This document shows positions 6,763 through 11,538 of a DNA stretch of 11,538 bases, one piece after another. Under the pieces are notes generated by a model. It was given only the letters and a program-made list of their open reading frames with translations, had not been told where the DNA came from and ran no database searches. Source of the DNA: Leucobacter sp. (GTDB lineage Bacteria; Actinomycetota; Actinomycetes; Actinomycetales; Microbacteriaceae); the NCBI GenBank assembly GCA_031178565.1, contig JAPSIU010000060.1:1-11538 (forward strand). Reading direction: 5' to 3'. Position 1 is the first letter of the stretch. The number at the start of each line of letters is the position of its first letter. The translations under genes and the position numbers were made by a program.

Positions 6763-8280
6763 GTGAGCGAGAACACGGTAGACGTCGTCCTGATCGGCGG
6801 CGGGGTAATGAGCGCGACCCTGGGAACCCTGATCAAGCAGGTGCAGCCCGACTGGTCGATCGAGATCTTCGAGTCCCGCACCCGGGTCGCGACCGAGAGC
6901 ACCAACGCCTGGAACAACGCGGGCACGGGGCACGCAGCCCTCTGCGAGCTCAACTACATGCCCGAGGGCGCCGACGGCAGCCTCTCCGCGGCGAAGGCCA
7001 TCGACATCAACGAGCAGTTCCAGCTGTCCCGTCAGTGGTGGTCGGCGCTCGTGCAGCAGGGGATCCTGGGCGAGCCGTCCTCGTTCATCAATCCGACGCC
7101 GCACATGACGTTCGTGCGCGGCGAGGCGAACGTCGACTACCTCCGACGCCGCTACGAGATCCTCAAGCAGGAGCCGCTCTTCGCGGACATGGAGTTCAGC
7201 GACGACCCGGAGCAGATCGCGGAGTGGGCCCCGCTGCTCGTGGACCGTCGCGCCAAGGACGAGGTGTTCGCCGCGACCCGCTCCGAAAGCGGAACCGACG
7301 TCGACTTCGGCGCGGTCACGCGTCAGCTCTTCGACCACCTCGTCGCCGAGGGCGCGAAGCTCAACCTGGGCAACCAGGTCAAGAAGCTGAAGCGTCGAGC
7401 CGACGGCAGCTGGGACGTGGTCGTGCGCAACCTCTCCGGCTACGGGAAGCGCATCCTCAACGCGAAGTTCGTGTTCGTGGGAGCGGGCGGCGGTGCGCTG
7501 TCGCTGCTGCAGTCCTCCGGCATCCCCGAGATCAGGGGCTTCGGCGGGTTCCCGATCAGCGGCAAGTTCTTGAAGTGCGACAACCCCGAGGTGGTCGCGC
7601 TGCACCGCGCCAAGGTCTACGGCAAGGCCGCGGTCGGCGCGCCGCCGATGTCGGTCCCGCACCTCGACACCCGGATCGTCGACGGCAAGGAGAGCCTCCT
7701 CTTCGGCCCGTACGCGGGATTCAGCCCCAACTTCCTCAAGAAGGGCTCGTGGTGGGACCTGCCCGGCTCGGTGCGCCTCCACAATCTCGGCCCGATGCTC
7801 AAGGTGGGACTCACGGAGTTCTCCCTGGAGAAGTACCTGCTCGGCGAGGTGCTCGCGAGCCGCGAGAAGCAGATGAACACGCTCCGGGAGTACATGCCCA
7901 CGGCGCGGACCTCCGACTGGGAGATGATCACCGCCGGTCAGCGCGTGCAGGTGATGAAGAACGACCCGAAGAAGGGTGGCATCCTCCAGTTCGGCACCGA
8001 GGTCATCACCGGCGCCGAGGGATCCATCGCGGGTCTGCTGGGGGCGTCCCCCGGCGCCTCGACCGCCGTCTACGCCATGCTCGGCGTGCTCGAGAAGTGC
8101 TTCCCCGAGCAGTACGAGGCCCGCTGGAAGCACCGGTTCAAGGAGCAGGTGCCGGCCCTCGGCGAGGGCCTCAACGGAGATCCGGAGGCCGCGGCGGCGT
8201 CGCTCGCGCAGACGGCCGAGGTGCTCGGCCTGACGCCCGCAGCCGCATCGAAGCCGACCGAGGTCGCGGTCGGGGCGTAA
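6763..8280 (+). CDS. mqo: Malate:quinone oxidoreductase
   Basis: Mqo is an FAD-dependent peripheral membrane enzyme. It oxidises malate to oxaloacetate and passes electrons to the quinone pool, linking the TCA cycle to respiration without NAD. The 505-residue protein begins with a dinucleotide-binding strand and loop, VDVVLIGGGVMSAT (6-19). It then carries the family hallmark region STNAWNNAGTGHAALCELNY, and its length matches the family (about 490-510). GTG at 6763 is chosen because it puts the FAD motif at the normal distance from the N-terminus and sits just after a -10-like hexamer; a TTG at 6754 is in frame but lies within that hexamer. The gene is monocistronic by layout: radA ends 40 bases upstream and the next gene is convergent. 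The Ala/Thr-rich C-terminal tail looks non-conserved. Confidence 0.96.
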   Translation: MSENTVDVVLIGGGVMSATLGTLIKQVQPDWSIEIFESRTRVATESTNAWNNAGTGHAALCELNYMPEGADGSLSAAKAIDINEQFQLSRQWWSALVQQGILGEPSSFINPTPHMTFVRGEANVDYLRRRYEILKQEPLFADMEFSDDPEQIAEWAPLLVDRRAKDEVFAATRSESGTDVDFGAVTRQLFDHLVAEGAKLNLGNQVKKLKRRADGSWDVVVRNLSGYGKRILNAKFVFVGAGGGALSLLQSSGIPEIRGFGGFPISGKFLKCDNPEVVALHRAKVYGKAAVGAPPMSVPHLDTRIVDGKESLLFGPYAGFSPNFLKKGSWWDLPGSVRLHNLGPMLKVGLTEFSLEKYLLGEVLASREKQMNTLREYMPTARTSDWEMITAGQRVQVMKNDPKKGGILQFGTEVITGAEGSIAGLLGASPGASTAVYAMLGVLEKCFPEQYEARWKHRFKEQVPALGEGLNGDPEAAAASLAQTAEVLGLTPAAASKPTEVAVGA

Positions 8281-8288
8281 CCCGGCCG

Positions 8289-9050
8289 CTACTCCGACTC
8301 CGCGAGCAGGTCCTCCAGGAACCTCGCGGTGTCCTCCCAGCCGTCGACCGCGCGGCAGGGGACCCCGAGGGCCCTCACGGGGTAGTCGTTGCCGTCGGGA
8401 TCGAGGCGGTCGCCGACGAACAGCATCTCGTCGAGCGGGATCCCCGTGTGCTCCTCGAGCTTTCGCATGCCGTAGGCCTTGTCGATGCCGCGCCGGGTGA
8501 TGTCCACCGAGGTCGAACCGCCGCTGCGCACCTCCAGCTCGGGGAGACGATCGGCGACCGCTGCGCGCAGCGTGCTCTTCTTGATCCCGTCGGGATCCCA
8601 CGTCTGCTTGGCCGAGATCGGCGCCCGCTGGCCGAGGGCCGAGAACGTGACCTGGGACCCGCGATCCTCGAGGATGTCGCCCCAGGGCGCCGTCTCCCAG
8701 AGCCCCAGGCGCTCGGCCTCCTCGCGGAGCGCCGACAGCGCGCCGTCGCGCTCCTCGGGTCCGAGGTTCTCGCGGTACACCGTGTTCCAGCGGCCGCCCT
8801 CGCGGCGCTCGTAGCGCGTCCCGCACGTGGGGAGCAGATGCAGTCGCTCGAGCGCGGCCTCGTCGATCCCCTCCAGGCGCGACACCAGCTGGGTCTCGAA
8901 CTGCTCGAAGTTGCCTCCCGAGATCACCGCAACCGTCGTGCGTTCCAGAAGCCGGGCGAACACTGCGAGCATGCGCGGATCGACCGGCGACTTCGAGGGG
9001 GCCAGAGTATCGTCGAGATCGAATGCGATGAGGCGAGGAATGGCGGGCAC
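8289..9050 (-). CDS. HAD-IIB family protein, phosphomannomutase-like
   Basis: This is a 253-residue haloacid-dehalogenase-type enzyme. HAD motifs are visible: motif I DLDDTL with D11 (nucleophile) and D13, motif II SGG (44-46), motif III K191 in GIDKAYG, and motif IV GD (213-214) with ND (221-222) in GDRLDPDGNDYPV. The blocks ISGGNFEQFETQL, GSTSVDITRRGIDKAYG and the motif IV block follow the pattern of eukaryotic-type phosphomannomutase, whose length (about 250) also fits. In the cap region around R130-Q141 the sugar-phosphate-binding arginines seem only partly kept when compared from memory, so phosphatase activity is equally possible. GTG at 9050 is chosen as the nearest start before the first strand; AAGAAT at 9057-9062 lies 6 bases upstream, again suggesting a leaderless mRNA. 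Its stop is 8 bases from the convergent mqo stop. Confidence 0.85.
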   Translation of the reverse strand: MPAIPRLIAFDLDDTLAPSKSPVDPRMLAVFARLLERTTVAVISGGNFEQFETQLVSRLEGIDEAALERLHLLPTCGTRYERREGGRWNTVYRENLGPEERDGALSALREEAERLGLWETAPWGDILEDRGSQVTFSALGQRAPISAKQTWDPDGIKKSTLRAAVADRLPELEVRSGGSTSVDITRRGIDKAYGMRKLEEHTGIPLDEMLFVGDRLDPDGNDYPVRALGVPCRAVDGWEDTARFLEDLLAESE

Positions 9051-9056
9051 CCGTCG

Positions 9057-9062
9057 ATTCTT
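9057..9062 (-). promoter_or_regulatory. Possible -10 element of the HAD-IIB gene
   Basis: The minus strand reads AAGAAT, then 6 bases, then the GTG start. It keeps the A at position 2 and T at position 6 of a -10 box but lacks the first T, so it is weaker than the other cases. The spacing equals that of moxR, radA and argF. Confidence 0.35.
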
Positions 9063-9126
9063 CCACAGAGCCCCGGACGGTGGCATGCTGGTGCTGCACG
9101 CTCTGGATCCGAATGCGAGGAGAACC

Positions 9127-9531
9127 GTGTCGAACGATGTCGCCGTCGAGCTCATCCGGTCGCTGATCGAGGCCATGGACGGTTCGCCGCCGGTCCGGGA
9201 GATGTCGGGGCCGGCGGGTGAGTGGGAATCGCTCGCGGTGATCCTGGAGTTCGGCGACGGCTACCGCAGCGCGCACGGGTACGCGTACGGCTCCGACGGC
9301 GGGATCACGCCCGTGTCCTGCGAGTGGTCGAGCATCGAGCCCGCGGTCACCGCCTATCTCGGGACCCTCTTCGAGCCCGACGATCCGCTGCCGGTGAAGA
9401 TCCTCGTGCAGTTCGATCGCACGTCGGGCGAGTACGAGGTGACGTTCGAGGACACCGACGAGGATCGCTGGGCCGTGAAGCCGAAGAACTACCGGGAGAT
9501 GCGCGAGCAGCTGCGCCCGAAGTTCGCCTGA
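9127..9531 (+). CDS. Hypothetical acidic protein, 134 residues
   Basis: I do not recognise this gene with confidence. The product is soluble and acidic, with no signal peptide or membrane segment. It opens with a helix-like stretch (VAVELIRSLIEAM), followed by alternating strand-like segments (SLAVILEF, VKILVQFD, GEYEVTFED) and a closing DRWAVKPKNYREMREQL block. That ending is loosely reminiscent of small YezG/DUF600-type immunity-like proteins, a weak impression only. The GTG at 9127 is chosen because AGGAG (9118-9122) lies four bases upstream; an in-frame ATG at 9085 has no such site. The gene is divergent from the HAD-IIB gene (76 bases apart) and convergent with the DUF6941-like gene. No partner toxin is seen. 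Codon use matches its neighbours, so it appears to be a resident gene. Confidence 0.8.
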   Translation: MSNDVAVELIRSLIEAMDGSPPVREMSGPAGEWESLAVILEFGDGYRSAHGYAYGSDGGITPVSCEWSSIEPAVTAYLGTLFEPDDPLPVKILVQFDRTSGEYEVTFEDTDEDRWAVKPKNYREMREQLRPKFA

Positions 9532-9534
9532 GAT

Positions 9535-9550
9535 CGCGGTCGAGACCGCG
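9535..9550. terminator. Possible bidirectional terminator hairpin
   Basis: CGCGGTC (9535-9541) and GACCGCG (9544-9550) form a compact GC-rich stem, best folded as six pairs with a CGAG loop. It starts 4 bases after the stop of the 134-residue gene and lies 24 bases beyond the stop of the convergent DUF6941-like gene. No T run follows on either strand, so intrinsic termination would be weak; the placement between convergent genes is the main support. Confidence 0.45.
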
Positions 9551-9573
9551 CCTCGGCATCGAACCGGACCCCG

Positions 9574-9999
9574 TCACTCCTCGTCGTCGAGGGACGGCAT
9601 GTCGGTGGAGTTCGCGTAGAACCGCACGTCGACCCGCTCGAGCCCGGTGCCCTCGAAGACGATGCGGTAGCTGCCCGGCATCGGGATCTGCGCCTCGGCG
9701 AGGGGGAACACCATCGGGATGTATCCGAAGCTGTCGTTGCCGCCGCCGAGGCTGAACGTGCCCTCGAGGCTGAAGAACTCCGCGCCCCCGACGGTGGGCT
9801 CGCAGCGCGCGCGGAAGGTGCGCTCCGGATCGCCGCGCCGCGCCTCGTCCTCGTCGTACTCGATGACGACCACGAGGGTCGCGCCGAGCGGAGCGGGGTA
9901 CTCGTCGCGGTTGATCGTGTTGATGAAGCCCGAGAGCACGCCGAGGGTGCCCTCGCGCACGTTCGCCGCGTCCGCGAGAAATGCCGCTGCCACCCTCAT
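9574..9999 (-). CDS. DUF6941-like protein, 141 residues
   Basis: The N-terminus MRVAAAFLADAANVREGTLG, followed by VLSGFINTI, resembles the actinobacterial DUF6941 family, small beta-rich proteins of unknown function. This assignment is from memory of the family pattern. The middle is strand-rich (ATLVVVIEYD, then RARCEPTVG and GSYRIVFEG), consistent with a beta-sandwich, and the tail ends in acidic DDEE. There is no signal peptide; the initial hydrophobic stretch is too short and lacks a cleavage site. ATG at 9999 is chosen because GGAGG (10005-10009 on the minus strand) sits five bases upstream; an ATG at 10017 lies upstream of that site. The ribosome site lies in one arm of a long-range inverted repeat. 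The gene is divergent from argF (126 bases) with no obvious functional link to arginine synthesis. Confidence 0.8.
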   Translation of the reverse strand: MRVAAAFLADAANVREGTLGVLSGFINTINRDEYPAPLGATLVVVIEYDEDEARRGDPERTFRARCEPTVGGAEFFSLEGTFSLGGGNDSFGYIPMVFPLAEAQIPMPGSYRIVFEGTGLERVDVRFYANSTDMPSLDDEE

Positions 10000-10002
10000 A
10001 CG

Positions 10003-10065
10003 TGCCTCCGTGTACATCGACTGCCGGAATCGCTACCCGTCCACGCATACTCTCCCACGGAGGCA
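10003..10065 (-). promoter_or_regulatory. 10-bp inverted repeat that could mask the ribosome site of the DUF6941-like gene
   Basis: On the minus strand TGCCTCCGTG (10065-10056) is followed after 43 bases by its exact reverse complement CACGGAGGCA (10012-10003). The second arm contains GGAGG, the Shine-Dalgarno of the DUF6941-like gene. If the transcript starts upstream of 10065, the 5' arm could pair with the ribosome site and block initiation. It could instead be a two-half-site operator. I could not place a promoter on this strand with confidence. Confidence 0.45.
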
Positions 10066-10113
10066 GCGCCGGCGCCATCCCCTCTCCTCGGCGAGCGCGG
10101 TTCCGGCCCCGGA

Positions 10114-10119
10114 TAGACT
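10114..10119 (+). promoter_or_regulatory. Probable -10 element of argF (leaderless)
   Basis: TAGACT lies exactly 6 bases before the GTG at 10126 and no ribosome site precedes the start. I see no convincing ArgR operator in the 126-base divergent region, although the actinobacterial ARG box is loose enough to be missed by eye. Confidence 0.55.
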
Positions 10120-10125
10120 GGACCG

Positions 10126-11052
10126 GTGACTAGGCATTTTCTTCGGGACGACGACCTGACGCCCGCCGAACAGCGCGAGGTTCTGGATCTCGCCGCGCGG
10201 CTCAAGCTCGAGCCCTTCTCCGAGCGTCCCCTCGAGGGGCCGCAGTCGGTCGCGGTGATCTTCGACAAGACGTCGACGCGCACTCGCTTCAGCTTCGCCG
10301 CCGGGGTGGCAGAGCTCGGCGGTCACCCGATCGTCGTGAATCCCGGTGAGGCGCAGCTCGGGGTCAAGGAGTCGATCTCCGACACTGCGAAGGTGCTCTC
10401 CCGCATGGTCTCGATGATCGTCTGGCGCACGTTCGCGCACGCGACCCTCGAGGAGATGGCGGCGAACGCGACCGTGCCGGTGATCAACTCGCTCTCCGAC
10501 GACTTCCACCCCTGCCAGATCCTCGCCGATCTGCAGACGATCCGCGAGCGCAAGGGCGATCTCTCGGGTCTCACCGCGGCCTACGTGGGCGACGCGGCGA
10601 ACAACATGGGTCACTCGTATCTGCTGGGCTTCGCCACGGCGGGAATGCACATCCGGCTCGCCGGCCCCGCGGGATTCCACCCGCGCGCGGATCTCATCGC
10701 GGACGCGCAGCGCATCGCCGCCGAGGCCGGCGGCAGCGTCTCCATCACCGAGGACCCCGTCGCGGCCGTGAGCGGCGCCGACGCCGTGATCACCGACACC
10801 TGGGTCTCGATGGGTCAGGAGGCCGAGAAGGCCGAGCGCATCGCGACGTTCGGCGCCTACCGGGTGACGCCCGAGTTGATGGGGCACGCGAAGGACGACG
10901 CGATCTTCCTGCACTGCCTGCCCGCCTACCGCGAGTACGAGGTCGCCCCCGAGGTGATCGACGGACCGCAGAGCGTGGTGTGGGACGAGGCGGAGAATCG
11001 CGTGCACGCGCAGAAGGCGCTCATGACCTGGCTGCTGGAGGAGAGCAAATGA
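10126..11052 (+). CDS. argF: Ornithine carbamoyltransferase
   Basis: ArgF joins carbamoyl phosphate to ornithine to make citrulline in cytoplasmic arginine synthesis. The 308-residue protein is of normal length and carries all the signature sites: carbamoyl-phosphate loop STRTR (50-54), HPCQ (128-131), the ornithine-binding DTWVSMG loop (224-230), and HCLP (263-266) with the catalytic cysteine C264. GTG at 10126 gives the normal N-terminus and directly follows a -10-like hexamer. Codons 2-6 (ACT, AGG, CAT, TTT, CTT) are AT-rich and rare in this DNA, which may keep the 5' end of the mRNA unstructured. The stop overlaps the argH start as ATGA, so the two are translated from one mRNA. The anabolic role is inferred from pairing with argH; no arcA/arcC catabolic genes are in view. 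Confidence 0.97.
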   Translation: MTRHFLRDDDLTPAEQREVLDLAARLKLEPFSERPLEGPQSVAVIFDKTSTRTRFSFAAGVAELGGHPIVVNPGEAQLGVKESISDTAKVLSRMVSMIVWRTFAHATLEEMAANATVPVINSLSDDFHPCQILADLQTIRERKGDLSGLTAAYVGDAANNMGHSYLLGFATAGMHIRLAGPAGFHPRADLIADAQRIAAEAGGSVSITEDPVAAVSGADAVITDTWVSMGQEAEKAERIATFGAYRVTPELMGHAKDDAIFLHCLPAYREYEVAPEVIDGPQSVVWDEAENRVHAQKALMTWLLEESK

Positions 11053-11538
11053 CCGAGAACACGAACCGCGCGGCAGAGGCCGGCGCGCTCTGGGGTGGAC
11101 GCTTCGCGAGCGGCCCCTCTCCCGCCCTCGCCGCGCTCTCGAAGTCCACGCAGTTCGACTGGGTGCTCGCGGAGTACGACATCCGAGGCTCGAAGGCGCA
11201 CGCCACCGCGCTCGCCGCAGCGGGCTACCTCAGCGCGCAGGAGCTCGAGGACATGCACGCCGCTCTCGACGAGCTCGCGGCCCGGGTCGCAGACGGCCGC
11301 GCGCTGCCAGCCGAAGACGACGAGGACGTCCACTCGGCGCTCGAACGCCTCCTCATCGAGATCACCGGCGTGCAGCTCGGCGGCAAGCTCCGCGCCGGCC
11401 GCAGCCGCAACGACCAGATCGCGACGCTCGTCCGCCTGTACCTGATCGATCACGCCGCCGTGATCCGGGGCATGCTGCTCGATCTGCTCGATGCGCTCGC
11501 CGAACAGGCGGGCAGGATCGCGTCGGGGTGCCTGCCCG
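11049..11538 (+). CDS. argH: Argininosuccinate lyase, N-terminal part (runs off the window)
   Basis: ArgH splits argininosuccinate into arginine and fumarate, the last step of arginine synthesis. The frame is open from ATG at 11049 to the window end, giving 163 codons of an enzyme normally about 460-480 residues. Visible family features are LWGGRF (14-19), SKSTQFDWVLAEYDIRGSKAH, the DEDVHSALE segment, and the substrate-binding GRSRNDQ (117-123). The catalytic serine loop lies beyond the window. The start overlaps the argF stop by four bases (ATGA), and GGAGG at 11037-11041 lies seven bases upstream, within argF. argG is not between argF and argH and must lie elsewhere. Confidence 0.96.
   Translation, partial: MTENTNRAAEAGALWGGRFASGPSPALAALSKSTQFDWVLAEYDIRGSKAHATALAAAGYLSAQELEDMHAALDELAARVADGRALPAEDDEDVHSALERLLIEITGVQLGGKLRAGRSRNDQIATLVRLYLIDHAAVIRGMLLDLLDALAEQAGRIASGCLP

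Noticed and set aside
9127..9999. The 134-residue gene and the DUF6941-like gene as a toxin-antitoxin or defence pair
   Set aside because: They are convergent rather than co-transcribed, are separated by a possible terminator, and neither has a recognisable nuclease, toxin or defence motif.
9347..10078. Alternative minus-strand frame starting at 10078 with a GAGGAGAGG-type site just upstream
   Set aside because: The start looks plausible, but the translation soon becomes an Arg-rich shadow of the DUF6941-like gene, with no domain. A short leader peptide is not excluded, but the frame has no early stop.

Overview
The window is ordinary chromosomal DNA of a high-GC Gram-positive bacterium. GC is about 70% and codons mostly end in G or C. 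There is a MoxR/DUF58/transglutaminase operon, an actinobacterial-type malate:quinone oxidoreductase, and several promoter-proximal genes that look leaderless. Together these suggest an actinomycete, most likely a member of Microbacteriaceae (Leucobacter-like); that placement is inference from gene content and style. Coding density is high, and I see no phage, insertion sequence, CRISPR array or toxin-antitoxin module.

Left edge (1-794): a tRNA-Ser(CGA) on the minus strand, cut by the window start, with its promoter. Behind it lies a fragment of a Gfo/Idh/MocA-family oxidoreductase that keeps only the C-terminal domain. 795-5390 (plus): a three-gene operon of a MoxR AAA+ ATPase, a membrane-anchored DUF58 protein and a membrane protein with an extracellular transglutaminase-like domain, joined by a 2-base gap and an 8-base overlap. 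5400-6722: radA, a DNA repair/recombination ATPase, whose apparent -10 element begins in the stop codon of the previous gene. 6763-8280: mqo, a respiratory-chain malate dehydrogenase. 8289-9050 (minus): a HAD-IIB protein resembling eukaryotic-type phosphomannomutase, convergent with mqo. 9127-9531 (plus): an unrecognised acidic protein. 9574-9999 (minus): a DUF6941-like protein whose Shine-Dalgarno sequence lies in one arm of a 10-bp perfect inverted repeat. 10126-11538 (plus): argF and the start of argH, the ornithine-to-arginine segment of arginine synthesis without argG between them.

The genes form independent small transcription units. The most consistent regulatory signal is a TANNNT-like hexamer ending 6 bases (8 for mqo) before the start codon of promoter-proximal genes, which points to leaderless mRNAs. 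Downstream or internal genes instead carry GGAGG-type ribosome sites or depend on coupling. The most testable unusual item is the possible ribosome-site-masking hairpin upstream of the DUF6941-like gene. I found no clear undescribed multi-gene system.
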